64,000 nt of DNA from the NCBI GenBank assembly GCA_019694515.1, contig JAIBBU010000008.1, positions 40,780 through 104,779 of the forward strand. Direction: 5' to 3'. The first letter of the stretch is position 1, and each line of letters begins with the position of its first letter. The position numbers and the translations under genes were made by a program. Origin of the DNA: Oligoflexia bacterium (GTDB lineage: Bacteria; Bdellovibrionota_C; UBA2361; JBGSMV01). A model generated the notes under the pieces. That model was not told where the DNA came from. It saw only the letters and a list, made by a program, of their open reading frames with translations, and searched no databases. Below, piece after piece: positions 26,128 to 35,481 of this stretch.

Positions 26128-28812
26128 ATGTTTTCGCCAGTACGCGATTGGTCGGAGTTTGGGCCGAATGCCGCGTTAATAGCATCCTTTTATGAGCTTT
26201 ATAGGGCGGATCGATCGCTAGTAGACCCTAAATGGGCTGAATTTTTCGACCGTCTGATTGCCGGAAGCTCAGCCGAAGCTCTTCCCGAAAGCAACGGCTA
26301 CCATCACCAGGAGCTGAGCAATGGGCAGGCCGGTCCTGGAGCGTCCAATGCAGCTGCTGATGCTGATCTCTTGTCCGAATCGTATCGCGAGTTCGGTCAT
26401 CTTGAAGCCAAAATCTCTCCGATTGAGAACGGTATCGGCACTCTTCCGCGGCTTGAGTGTCTCCATCCTAATGAGTTAACGCCGCAGTTAGCGCAGCACC
26501 TCGACTGGCTGCGCACTGTATATTGTGGAACGATCGGTTTCGAGTTCATGCATCTAGTTTCGGCTGAGGAACGCGCATGGCTGATTGAGCGCATCGAGAG
26601 CGAACCTGGTCGCTACGCATTTTCCGAAGAACAAAAACTTCGCATCCTGCACGAGCTGGTCGAAGCCGAGGCCTTCGAGAGCGAGCTGCACCGCAAATAT
26701 GTCGGGCAGACGCGCTTTTCGTCGGAGGGCGGGGATACCTGCATGCCGATGCTCGATCTGGTTCGTGAGGAGGGGCCGCAGCTTGGATTGAAGGAAATTG
26801 TGATCGGCATGGCGCATCGAGCGCGCTTGAATGTGCTGCTGAATACCCTGGGCAAGCCGCTCGAAGAGGTGTTGGCAGAATGCGAGGACCAGAGCCTCTA
26901 CAGTGTGGTGGGCTCGGGCGACGTCAAGTATCACATGGGGTATTCGCAGCATTATCACACGCAAGCGGGTTCGGATATTCTTCTATCGCTGGCGCCCAAT
27001 CCTTCGCATCTCGAATTCGTAAACCCGATTGTCGAAGGCATCGCGCGTGCTCGTCAGGACCTTTTCTTGAATCGCGATCGATCGGCGGTGCTCCCCGTTC
27101 TTATTCACGGCGATGCTGCTTTTTGCGGGCAGGGGATCGTTCCCGAGACCCTAAATCTGTCGCTCGTCGAAGGATACGGCACAGGCGGCACCCTTCACAT
27201 CATCTTCAATAATCAGGTCGGTTTTACGACCTATTCGGCAGAGGGTAAATCGTCGATTTATTGCAGCGATATCGCCAAAGCCTTTCAGGCTCCGATTTTT
27301 CACGTCAACGCAGAAGATCCAGAGGCTTGCTGCTGGGTGACCCGGTTGGCGGTGGAATTCAGGCAGCGCTTTGGTCGAGACGTCGTGGTTGATATGGTTT
27401 GTTACCGCAAATACGGACATAACGAGGGCGACGATCCAAGCTTCACTCAGCCCACCATGTATGCGGAGATTAAATCTAAGAAGGCGATCTCTTCGATATT
27501 TGTGACCAAGCTCATGGCCCAGGGAATCGCCGCGGAGGATCTAAGCCATGGTTGGCGTGAGCAGTTTCGACAGCGTTTTAACACTGCGCATGAAATGGTG
27601 AAGAGTCAGCCTCCGGGTGAGGCTTGTCTGGTGCACGGACGGCTCAAGTCTAGGGATCCGATTACAGCAGTGCCCCTCGAGAATCTGCAAGCCATTGCGC
27701 AGACCCTGATTAGCTATCCGGAAGACTTTACGATTCATCCGAAGCTGAAACAGATCCTCGAGCGGCGGGCTAAAAGCCTCGGGGATGGGCTCGGGATCGA
27801 TTGGGGATTCGGGGAGGTGCTGGCATTTGGAAGCCTGGTGCAGCAGGGAGTGCACGTCAGACTTAGCGGTCAGGATTGCGGCCGCGGTACTTTTAGCCAG
27901 CGCCATCTGATGCTGAGCGATTATGTAAGCGGAAAGCACTATCTGCCTTTTTCCGCGTTAAAGGGCGGGGCCTTCGAGGTCTATAATAGTCCCTTGTCCG
28001 AAAACGCAGTGATGGGCTTCGAGTTCGGATTTGGAACCGCGCTTCAGCCTAACCTGGTATTGTGGGAGGCGCAGTACGGCGATTTCTGCAATGGAGCGCA
28101 GGTGATCATTGATCAATTTTTGGCCAACTCCGAAGAGGCTTGGGGTCAGCGATCCGGAATCGTCCTCCTGCTGCCACACGGTTATGAGGGACAGGGGCCC
28201 GAACACTCGACTGCTAGAATTGAACGATTTCTGCAGCTCTGTGCTGAGGGTAACATGACGGTGTCGTACCCCAGCACCTCAGCCCAGTATTTTCATCTGC
28301 TGCGCAATCATGCGCTCTCGGCGGTGCGTCGTCCGTTGATTGTGTTTACTCCTAAGAGTCTGCTTAGAAGCAGCGCCGCGGCCTCGCAGGTGGATGAATT
28401 TGTGAATGGCGCCTTTGCTCCGGTTGTCGGAAATGCCTACGGCAAGGGCAAGGTTAAGACGCTCCTGTTGATGAGCGGCAAGATCTTTTTTGAGGTTGAT
28501 GCCGAGCTGAAGAAGCAGGAACGTGATGGGGTCCGCTGCTTGCGGATTGAGCGTTTCTATCCGTTCCCTGAAGAGGAGCTATTAGCCGAGATCAAGAAAG
28601 CCGGAGCCGCCGCGGTCGCCTGGGTTCAGGAAGAGCCCGAAAATATGGGCGCTTGGCATTTCATGGAGCGTGAGCTTAGAGCCAAAGGCGTAAAAGACAT
28701 TACCTACCTAGGACGGCCGGCCAGCGCTAGTACTGCCACCGGCTCGCACCGCCGTCACTCCGCAGAACAGAAGCAATTGGTAGCCGAAGTAATAAGCTTT
28801 GTTGGACGTTAG
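26128..28812 (+). CDS. sucA: 2-oxoglutarate dehydrogenase E1 component
   Basis: An 894-residue thiamine-diphosphate enzyme of the citric acid cycle, decarboxylating 2-oxoglutarate and passing succinyl to lipoyl-E2. Diagnostic segments are NAALIASFYELYRADRSLVDP at the N-terminus (E2-binding arm), GMAHRARLNVLLNTLGKP, the TPP-binding stretch HGDAAFCGQG ... NNQVGFTT, RYGHNEGDDPSFTQP-like KYGHNEGDDPSFTQP, and HGYEGQGPEHSTARIERFLQLC. Length is normal. GAGAGGAG precedes the ATG. Notably, no sucB or lpd follows; the next gene is an exonuclease, so E2 and E3 must be elsewhere. Confidence 0.96.
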   Translation: MFSPVRDWSEFGPNAALIASFYELYRADRSLVDPKWAEFFDRLIAGSSAEALPESNGYHHQELSNGQAGPGASNAAADADLLSESYREFGHLEAKISPIENGIGTLPRLECLHPNELTPQLAQHLDWLRTVYCGTIGFEFMHLVSAEERAWLIERIESEPGRYAFSEEQKLRILHELVEAEAFESELHRKYVGQTRFSSEGGDTCMPMLDLVREEGPQLGLKEIVIGMAHRARLNVLLNTLGKPLEEVLAECEDQSLYSVVGSGDVKYHMGYSQHYHTQAGSDILLSLAPNPSHLEFVNPIVEGIARARQDLFLNRDRSAVLPVLIHGDAAFCGQGIVPETLNLSLVEGYGTGGTLHIIFNNQVGFTTYSAEGKSSIYCSDIAKAFQAPIFHVNAEDPEACCWVTRLAVEFRQRFGRDVVVDMVCYRKYGHNEGDDPSFTQPTMYAEIKSKKAISSIFVTKLMAQGIAAEDLSHGWREQFRQRFNTAHEMVKSQPPGEACLVHGRLKSRDPITAVPLENLQAIAQTLISYPEDFTIHPKLKQILERRAKSLGDGLGIDWGFGEVLAFGSLVQQGVHVRLSGQDCGRGTFSQRHLMLSDYVSGKHYLPFSALKGGAFEVYNSPLSENAVMGFEFGFGTALQPNLVLWEAQYGDFCNGAQVIIDQFLANSEEAWGQRSGIVLLLPHGYEGQGPEHSTARIERFLQLCAEGNMTVSYPSTSAQYFHLLRNHALSAVRRPLIVFTPKSLLRSSAAASQVDEFVNGAFAPVVGNAYGKGKVKTLLLMSGKIFFEVDAELKKQERDGVRCLRIERFYPFPEEELLAEIKKAGAAAVAWVQEEPENMGAWHFMERELRAKGVKDITYLGRPASASTATGSHRRHSAEQKQLVAEVISFVGR

Positions 28813-28862
28813 GGGCATCTCGGGTTAGGATTTTTACCGGGTGACTTTCAAGTCGAGGCTCG

Positions 28863-30254
28863 GTGATTTCGATTTTCTACGATCTGGAGACCAGCGAAAG
28901 GCATACGCTTGGTCAGATTCTTAATTACTGCTTCATCGCGGTCGATAGTGAGTACCGCGAGATTGCGCGCTGCGTTGGGGATGTGCGGATCTCCGTGCTG
29001 CAGCTCCCATCGCCCAGTGCGATTCTAGCCAACCGGGTCAATGTGTTCGAACACCAAGCGCGTGCCCGTGATAGTGAGCGCGAGGCCGCGCTTAAGATTC
29101 TGGAATTCATTGATAGTCAGCGTAACGGCGGCCGAAACACGGTGCAGTTAGTCGGGTTTAATTCAAACAAATTTGACTTCAATTTCTTGCGCGTAACGCT
29201 GATTCGTAATGGGCTATCACAATTCATGGGCTGGAAATTACAGCACCGCGACCTGTTGCACCTCGCGCGGAAGCTCTATTGTCAGGAGCCGAGCTTCCCG
29301 AGAGAGCTTTGTCACGGCGGTGCAGGCGGCGAGGAGCTCTCGCTCCGGCTGGAGACTTTAACGCAGGGCTTTGCACTTCTGGCCGGACCTCAGGCTCATT
29401 TTTCGTCAGACGATGTCGAGCTGACGATCGCCCTGGCAAAGCACTTTAAGGAGCGTTTCGGCGCCGATCTGCTGACTTTCGAAAGCTATGAGGCGGAGCC
29501 GGCTGAAGCACGAGCTGAGCGCGGGGAAATCGTTTATCGCATCGAACCCAACTATGCCGACCCCACGAAGGGGCCCGCCGTATTACGGCCAATGGGGCTG
29601 ATTAATGCCAGCTCGAAGTACGCGTTGTGGGTCGATCTGGAACGTTTTGCCGTAAGCCGGAACCGGGAGGCAATCAGTTGGTTTACCAAGGGCGTAGCGC
29701 AATTCCAGTTGGCGGCTGAAGCTCCGGCTGGAGCAGAGGATCTGAAGGAGCTGCTGCGCGAAGCTAAGAAGGAGTTCAAGAATCTAACCGTGAACAATTT
29801 CTTCGGAGTATCCGATGCCGACATCGAGGTAGACATTTTTAGATTAAGTATGGGCGCACGCGCTGCGCTGGGGAGCGCGATCTGGGCGCCGCAGCCGGGG
29901 GCGAAGCCGCCCTCCCGGTCCAAGGACGAAGCCGAGATCCTGCGACGCTATAAGATCGCCAATCAACGCTGGGATGATACGGTAAATCCCCAGGCTGAGA
30001 AGCACCTCCGCGCTTACGCCTTGTATCGTTATGGCGGAAAATGCAAGGTCAGCAAGTATGAGGTGCCGGGAAAGGGCTACGAAATGCAGCCTTCGCTGAC
30101 GGAGCTCTTGCAGCAGCTACGGGATTTGGAGCAGAACGGGAATGAGGCCGATCGGGCGCTGCTGCGGGACTTACGCAAGTTTTACTACGAATCTTTCGTA
30201 TATCGGCTGGCCGGAGCTGAATTGGCGCCTTTAAGCGCCCAGGACGCCGCTTAA
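28863..30254 (+). CDS. DEDD exonuclease related to exodeoxyribonuclease I
   Basis: A 463-residue protein with the Exo I (SbcB) layout. The first acidic motif FYDLETSERH is at residues 5-14, the second is in GFNSNKFDFNFLR, and the third in HFSSDDVELTIAL. The long C-terminal part (RRYKIANQRWDDTVNPQAEKHLRAYALYRYGGK area) resembles the Exo I C-terminal helical region. Exo I degrades single-stranded DNA 3' to 5' in recombination and mismatch repair. GTG start, 50 bases after sucA. Similarity is to SbcB in general plan, so I leave the symbol blank. Confidence 0.8.
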   Translation: MISIFYDLETSERHTLGQILNYCFIAVDSEYREIARCVGDVRISVLQLPSPSAILANRVNVFEHQARARDSEREAALKILEFIDSQRNGGRNTVQLVGFNSNKFDFNFLRVTLIRNGLSQFMGWKLQHRDLLHLARKLYCQEPSFPRELCHGGAGGEELSLRLETLTQGFALLAGPQAHFSSDDVELTIALAKHFKERFGADLLTFESYEAEPAEARAERGEIVYRIEPNYADPTKGPAVLRPMGLINASSKYALWVDLERFAVSRNREAISWFTKGVAQFQLAAEAPAGAEDLKELLREAKKEFKNLTVNNFFGVSDADIEVDIFRLSMGARAALGSAIWAPQPGAKPPSRSKDEAEILRRYKIANQRWDDTVNPQAEKHLRAYALYRYGGKCKVSKYEVPGKGYEMQPSLTELLQQLRDLEQNGNEADRALLRDLRKFYYESFVYRLAGAELAPLSAQDAA

Positions 30255-30307
30255 ATCGACCTCAATCGGTTTAATTAGATCCTGGATCTTCCGATACTAA
30301 GAGTGGG

Positions 30308-30793
30308 ATGAGATCGGAAACGGGCGTCGAGGAAAAGGACTTTTACCAGCTCTTGGGGCTGGAGCGATCTGCTTCGAAGGAGGAGATCAAGAAGGCTTAC
30401 CGCGACCTGTCACGCATCTTTCATCCTGATTCAAATTTCTATTCGGACATTATCGATCAACCTGTTTCCCCGAAGCATGTTGAACTGTTCGAAAAGGTCA
30501 CAGAGGCTTACAACACCTTGATGGAAGAGGAGAGCCGAGCGACATATGATCGCACCCTGCTGACCGGAAAGTTGAAGACCTGGGAGGACGGTGAGAAGGA
30601 GACTAAGGTTGTGCAGACCAAATGGGACATGAGCGCAGCCGCGACTCCTATGGGAGGCTTTGGATCGAGGGCTTTTGCGGTGGGGGTTACCGGGACACCG
30701 TCTGAAGTCAACATCCAGTCGGCGCCAGTAATTGAGATCATTCGTCAACGAAAATTGCTCTTTAGGATCATGCGCTTCTTGCGCTTGGCCTGA
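30308..30793 (+). CDS. J-domain protein
   Basis: A 161-residue protein. The J domain is at residues ~10-80: DFYQLLGLERSASKEEIKKAYRDLSRIFHPDSN, with the essential HPD motif, an unusually long insertion (SNFYSDIIDQPVSPKHVELF) and VTEAYNTLMEEESRATYD. The remaining 80 residues are of unknown fold and lack the Gly/Phe and zinc regions of DnaJ, so this is a type III co-chaperone that stimulates a DnaK-type Hsp70. Partner not visible here. A T8 run at 30849-30856, 56 bases downstream, may mark the end of the transcript. Confidence 0.85.
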   Translation: MRSETGVEEKDFYQLLGLERSASKEEIKKAYRDLSRIFHPDSNFYSDIIDQPVSPKHVELFEKVTEAYNTLMEEESRATYDRTLLTGKLKTWEDGEKETKVVQTKWDMSAAATPMGGFGSRAFAVGVTGTPSEVNIQSAPVIEIIRQRKLLFRIMRFLRLA

Positions 30794-30877
30794 TAAATCT
30801 TGAGTAAACGGGAAGTAGCACGAGCTCAAGGAGATCCCCGGTAGACCGTTTTTTTTGTCTGTCATATAAGATCAGTC

Positions 30878-31429
30878 ATGCTTAAGAAAATCATCTTTGC
30901 TTTATTTGTTTTGTTGCCAGTAGCCTGCGCTCCGGGCGCGAGAAATGCGCAGCGTGAGCAGTATGCTTACCTGCCACATACCGTCAGCTATGAGGGTGAG
31001 ACGTTGGTGCTGATAGCACGATGGTATACAGGACGCTCCGATAATTGGACGTTGATTGCGGATGCTAATCCTGAGATCGATCCGCGTAGGATCCAGCTCG
31101 GCCAGCTGGTAAAGATTCCGCAGCGCCTGTTGATTACTGAGGAACCATTGCCACAGCGCTATGTAGCCAAGGCTTATCAGAATGCGCCGAAGCCGGTACC
31201 CACCGCAAATGCCGGTATGGCAGGCGATGCTGGACTTGCGCCGTTACATCAACAGGGGTCTAATTCTTTGGGCAGCGCGGAACCGCAGGATAAATCAACT
31301 GATTCGAGCGCAGTTGCACCACCTGAAAAGAGCTTGCCTGAGGCCGCCGCGCCGTCTGCTGATGTTGAGAGTGGTGCAGCACATGATAAGTCCAGAGACG
31401 AGCTGCTAAACGAGCTTCTCAAGGAATAG
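30878..31429 (+). CDS. LysM-domain lipoprotein
   Basis: A 183-residue lipoprotein: signal MLKKIIFALFVLLPVAC with the lipobox Cys at 17. One LysM-type peptidoglycan-binding module follows (YEGETLVLIARWYTGRSDNWTLIADANP, then LGQLVKIPQRLL). The C-terminal 90 residues are low complexity, rich in Ala, Pro, Ser and Glu, ending with a charged helix (HDKSRDELLNELLKE). It is likely an outer- or inner-membrane lipoprotein that touches the cell wall. The next gene begins 8 bases downstream. Confidence 0.85.
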   Translation: MLKKIIFALFVLLPVACAPGARNAQREQYAYLPHTVSYEGETLVLIARWYTGRSDNWTLIADANPEIDPRRIQLGQLVKIPQRLLITEEPLPQRYVAKAYQNAPKPVPTANAGMAGDAGLAPLHQQGSNSLGSAEPQDKSTDSSAVAPPEKSLPEAAAPSADVESGAAHDKSRDELLNELLKE

Positions 31430-31437
31430 GGGGACCA

Positions 31438-31722
31438 ATGGGGTATGAGCCGGATACACGCGGGTATAGGAAAACGACCATTGCCCCTCCGCCCAGCGCC
31501 GCAGTGCTTTTCTGGCGGAAGGTCCGCGAAATAGTTTTGGCCATTCTCATTCTATTATTTGCGCGGCTTTTGATGGTCCACAGCGGTGTTAGCTTTGTCT
31601 ATATCCCCTATGTTGATCCATTTCTTTACTATGTGCTGGGACACCTCGAAGTGGTGCTCAAATTTGTGAGCGATTTTTGGAGCGGGGTGCGGCTACCAAC
31701 CTTCGACATTGGTAAATACTAG
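31438..31722 (+). CDS. Small membrane protein, function unknown
   Basis: A 94-residue protein with one clear transmembrane segment (REIVLAILILLFARLLMVH) and a second weakly hydrophobic region (FVYIPYVDPFLYYVLGHLEVVLKFVSDFW). AGGAATAGGGGGA precedes the ATG, only 8 bases after the LysM lipoprotein gene, so the two are probably co-translated and may act together at the cell envelope. Confidence 0.6.
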   Translation: MGYEPDTRGYRKTTIAPPPSAAVLFWRKVREIVLAILILLFARLLMVHSGVSFVYIPYVDPFLYYVLGHLEVVLKFVSDFWSGVRLPTFDIGKY

Positions 31723-31758
31723 CCGCCAAGACCTGTGAATCGCGGCCACGTACAGATG

Positions 31759-33084
31759 TTAAGGCCCGTTTTTCGTCACGGAAACGGCGATCTCCTTAAT
31801 ACTCTTCCGGAAGGGAGCTTCGTCGAATCCAGAAGGCGCCTGTAAAATCTTATACAAACGCCCCATCTGCTGGCCGTAACTATTGGCCTCTCCGCATGGT
31901 CCACTAAAGAGTGCAGAGAGTCCCATCGCAACCTGCTCGGCCTGTTCGTAATATATTTTGGCCGCTTTATCCGCAGAGCCAACCAAGTTTGCGGCGAGCT
32001 TTCCGCAAACCTTCCGATCGATTTTAAGCTGCTGAATAGCGGGAGTCTGGTCCGCTAGGTCGGCTGCCAGCTTAGTAATGTTGTCGGTCAAGATTTCCCC
32101 TTCGCTCTCGGCAATATCTTTCAGGCGGAGGTCCAGCGCCGCGGCGAGGTCATTATTTAGGCCTCTTAACGCAGCGCTTAGCAGCTCAACCGTACTCAGA
32201 TTTAAGCGCGGTTCCCCCGGCTTGCCGCCATAATTACTTCTTTCGAACTCGCGCGACTCCAACGAATGATGACAGCTAAAGCAATTAAAGGTGCTGAACT
32301 CTGGCAGGCCATGAGCGGCGTGCGGCGTTGATCGATAACGGCCAATCCTCAGCACGGCCTCTCTGGCCTGGACTGCAAGCCCCACCAGCCAAAAATGGGC
32401 CGGCTGATAATCACCTTTGCGATCAGTATAATCCTTATCCACCTGCCAGTGCGCAGGCATCAAGGCGCTGAAGGTATCAAGCTCGAATGAAATGCGGGGA
32501 TGACCGGCCCCGTAGAGTCGGTGAGGAACCTCACGGGAACCATCACCAAGGTGGCAGCTTAGACACAGGCTCGCGCGGTCCTTCGCGTCCGTCAAATCAC
32601 TTAGCCCCAAGCTCACGTTGTTGCTGAAGGTTGCCTCGAGCGCAGTATGTGCCGAAAGCCACTGTTCGGAGGCGCCGTGGCAGCTTTCGCAGCCTACGCC
32701 GTCTTCTACCGTATATTTAGGATCAGCGCGGGCTGGATCGACTCCACCAGCATGACAGGAGAGGCATTCGGGAGCCTTTTCCGGGTGATCGATGCCTAGA
32801 TTGCGTCCAATACTCCTGCCGCCCGCCTCCGTCAGTACCCGCCAGGCAGCAGCATGCTTGTCGTGCTTGGTCCAGGTGACATATTCATTTTGAAGAATAC
32901 GGCTGCCCTTTCGGGGACTCTGTGCGCCGTGACAGTTGGAGGAGGAGCAGGAGCCCACCCCCTGAAATTTTGGCTCATCACTTTGGGCCGATTTGGCCGA
33001 TATAAAGAACGCAGCGACAATTGCGCAGAGAAACAAAGTTACAGTCTGCAGATGCGTTCTTATTCGAATAGCCGGAAACACCAC
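31759..33084 (-). CDS. Periplasmic multiheme cytochrome c (five heme motifs)
   Basis: A 441-residue exported protein (signal VTLFLCAIVAAFFISAKSA). Heme motifs in order are CSSSNCH (CX4CH), CLSCH, CESCH, CLSCH and CFSCH, five in all. The motif order and the leading CX4CH resemble cytochrome c554-like multiheme proteins. The last 170 residues have no heme motif and are helical. It uses a GTG start and is divergent from the FAD/cNMP/Fe-S fusion gene with only 42 bases between, so the two are probably co-regulated and work in one electron path. Confidence 0.85.
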   Translation of the reverse strand: MVFPAIRIRTHLQTVTLFLCAIVAAFFISAKSAQSDEPKFQGVGSCSSSNCHGAQSPRKGSRILQNEYVTWTKHDKHAAAWRVLTEAGGRSIGRNLGIDHPEKAPECLSCHAGGVDPARADPKYTVEDGVGCESCHGASEQWLSAHTALEATFSNNVSLGLSDLTDAKDRASLCLSCHLGDGSREVPHRLYGAGHPRISFELDTFSALMPAHWQVDKDYTDRKGDYQPAHFWLVGLAVQAREAVLRIGRYRSTPHAAHGLPEFSTFNCFSCHHSLESREFERSNYGGKPGEPRLNLSTVELLSAALRGLNNDLAAALDLRLKDIAESEGEILTDNITKLAADLADQTPAIQQLKIDRKVCGKLAANLVGSADKAAKIYYEQAEQVAMGLSALFSGPCGEANSYGQQMGRLYKILQAPSGFDEAPFRKSIKEIAVSVTKNGP

Positions 33085-33126
33085 ATAGTGTTAATTTCTT
33101 TTTGCTGAACAAACAATCTGTTTATT

Positions 33127-35481
33127 ATGCAGCACTTTGAAGTCGTAATTATCGGAGCCGGTCCAGCTGGCCTCGGTGCTGCCCTCAACGCCGCTCACCA
33201 TAAGCTCTCTCACCTCTTGATTGAAAAGAACGAAATCGGAAACACCGTTTTTGAGTACCAGCTTCGAAAGCATGTCATGGCTGAGCCCGGTCGGCTGCCC
33301 TTGCGCGCACATCTGGAATTCACTGCGGGCAGCCGCGAGCAGATCCTTGATAAATGGAACTCCGGGGTAAGGCAGAAGGGGGTCAATCTCCTCAAGGCCT
33401 CCGTTTCGAAGATTGAGAGGCAGGGCGAGCGCTTTCTTGTTTCTTACAGCGGCGGGGAATGTAGCGCCTCCCATGTGGTGCTGGCAATCGGCGTGCAGGG
33501 CAGTCCCCGTAAACTTGGGGTGCCTGGCGAGGAGCTGCCGCATGTCGCTTATACGCTTTCGGATCCGGAAGCCTTCCATGGCAAGCATATTACTGTAGTG
33601 GGTGCAGGAGATGCGGCGATCGAAAATGCGTTAGCGTTGGTCGAGAAGAATACGGTTACCATCATCAACCGAGGAGCGGAGTTCGCGCGCGCCAAGGATG
33701 CCAATAATGCCGCGATTTGTAAGGCAATCGAAAATAAAAAGCTAGTCTGTGTCTACAATGCGGAGGTAGCAAAGATCGAAGCCGGCAGGATCTTTATCAG
33801 CAGCGCCGAAGGGGCACTCGATCTGCCTTGCGATCATGTGATTGCGCGAATCGGTGCGGTAATGCCGCGAAAATTTCTTGAACAGTGCGGAATCAAGTTT
33901 CCGAATAGTGAAGCAAACTCGGTTCCGGTAACTAACGCGCGTTTTGAATCGTCAGTACCCGGGCTGTATGTGATCGGGGCGTTGATTGGATACCCGCTGA
34001 TTAAGCAGGCGATCAATCAGGGGCACGAGGTTATTCAGCATATAATAAAGCAGCCACTTGAGCCTGCCGACCAGCCGCTTTTGGCCGAACGGCTGGTCTC
34101 GTTGGGCAGCGATGTGCCGGTTGCCTTACAGTCTATTCGTGACGCACTTCCGCTCTTTAAGGATTTGACCGAGCCGCAGTTCAGAGAATTGATTCTGGAG
34201 TCCACGATCCACATCAAGAAAGCGGGCGATCTGGTGTTCGCGATCAATGACTATACCGACTCCTTCTTCAGTGTGATCAGAGGACAGGCGGGAATTGAGC
34301 TGCCGAATGGCAAAACCATTCCGGTCTCGGCCGGGAACTTCTTTGGCGAGATGGGATTGCTTTCAGGACGGCGGCGGTCGGCCACCGTGCGGGCCTTAGG
34401 GGACTGCGTATTGCTTGAAAGTCCCCGGCGGCAGCTGATCAAACTAATGAGTTCGATCGATCAGCTGAAGCGCGAAATCGATCGAAAGTTTCTGCGAAAC
34501 GCTCTTGAGACTTCGATCTTCCCGGGGGTTGAAAGCGAATTACTTTGCGAGCTTGCCGAGCAAAGCCGCTTTAAGAGTTACAGAAAGGGCGAAGTTATAT
34601 TTCGCGAGGGGGAGATCGGCACGGAGTTAGTCGTCATTCGAAAGGGCTCCGTCAAGGTGTCGCGACGCGATCGAAGCGGGGCGGAGGTAACTCAGGCCTA
34701 TATCGCAGCGGGCAACTATGTGGGCGAGATGGCGCTGCTATCGGACGCTGAAACTCCACGCAGCGCGACCGTCACCGCGGCGGTCGGGTGTGATACGGTG
34801 ATCGTCGATAAGCAGAGCTTTAGGGGACTGTTAACCAAATCGAAAGCCGCCCAGGATCGGGTGCGAACGCTGGCGGACGCTAGGAAGGTCGAAAACCTGA
34901 CGCTGATGCAGGACCCTGGAAAGGGCCGCCTGTTAGATTTCATAATATCTCAGGGCATTACCGATGCCGATAACGTGTTGGTAATTGATTCTGACCTGTG
35001 CGTGGCCTGCGACAATTGCGAACACGCCTGCGCTGCGACGCATGGTGGTTATTCCAGGCTCGATCGTAAGGGCGGGCTTAGTTTCGCGTCGATCCAGGTC
35101 CCAATTTCCTGCCGCCATTGCGAGAATCCGCTCTGCATGACCGACTGTCCCCCTGATGCGCTCGTGCGGAAGCCTAACGGCGAGGTGGTGATCTTAGATT
35201 CCTGCATCGGGTGTGGAAACTGTACCCGCAACTGCCCTTACGGAGTAATCTCGATGATCTACCCCGGAGGCGGGCGGGGCGACTTCTCACTGCTGCAATT
35301 TCTCGGGCTTCGCTCTCGACCCGCCGCTGCAACGGGCGGCCAAGCCAAGGCCGGCAAGTGCGACATGTGTGAGCAGCTGGGCGGGGGACCGGCGTGTGTG
35401 CGAGCTTGTCCTACCGGCGCAGCTATGCGCGTAAATCCTGCCAAACTAGTACAACTCGTTTCGCCAAGGGAGCGGAGATGA
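33127..35481 (+). CDS. FAD oxidoreductase fused to two cyclic-nucleotide-binding domains and a four-[4Fe-4S] ferredoxin
   Basis: A 784-residue multi-domain protein. Residues 1-310 are a two-dinucleotide-fold flavoprotein (VIIGAGPAGLG at 8-17, VVGAGDAAIE at 157-166). It lacks the CxxC of thioredoxin reductase; the corresponding segment reads VAYTLSDPEAFHGK, nearer YpdA-like enzymes. Residues ~365-440 and ~478-565 are two cNMP-binding-type domains (GNFFGEMGLLSGRRRSATVRA; GNYVGEMALLSDAETPRSATV). Residues ~621-778 carry four [4Fe-4S] motifs: CVACDNCEHAC, CRHCENPLCMTDC, CIGCGNCTRNC and CDMC-x7-CVRAC, in the style of DmsB/NrfC subunits. It is cytoplasmic. The likely path is NAD(P)H to FAD to clusters to the membrane partner, gated by a nucleotide or by the cNMP domains. 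It overlaps the next gene by ATGA. Confidence 0.85.
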   Translation: MQHFEVVIIGAGPAGLGAALNAAHHKLSHLLIEKNEIGNTVFEYQLRKHVMAEPGRLPLRAHLEFTAGSREQILDKWNSGVRQKGVNLLKASVSKIERQGERFLVSYSGGECSASHVVLAIGVQGSPRKLGVPGEELPHVAYTLSDPEAFHGKHITVVGAGDAAIENALALVEKNTVTIINRGAEFARAKDANNAAICKAIENKKLVCVYNAEVAKIEAGRIFISSAEGALDLPCDHVIARIGAVMPRKFLEQCGIKFPNSEANSVPVTNARFESSVPGLYVIGALIGYPLIKQAINQGHEVIQHIIKQPLEPADQPLLAERLVSLGSDVPVALQSIRDALPLFKDLTEPQFRELILESTIHIKKAGDLVFAINDYTDSFFSVIRGQAGIELPNGKTIPVSAGNFFGEMGLLSGRRRSATVRALGDCVLLESPRRQLIKLMSSIDQLKREIDRKFLRNALETSIFPGVESELLCELAEQSRFKSYRKGEVIFREGEIGTELVVIRKGSVKVSRRDRSGAEVTQAYIAAGNYVGEMALLSDAETPRSATVTAAVGCDTVIVDKQSFRGLLTKSKAAQDRVRTLADARKVENLTLMQDPGKGRLLDFIISQGITDADNVLVIDSDLCVACDNCEHACAATHGGYSRLDRKGGLSFASIQVPISCRHCENPLCMTDCPPDALVRKPNGEVVILDSCIGCGNCTRNCPYGVISMIYPGGGRGDFSLLQFLGLRSRPAAATGGQAKAGKCDMCEQLGGGPACVRACPTGAAMRVNPAKLVQLVSPRERR

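Noticed and set aside
35394..35477. Longer start for the four-span membrane protein
   Set aside because: The extra 28 residues overlap the ferredoxin domain of the upstream gene; ATG 35478 gives the usual ATGA overlap.
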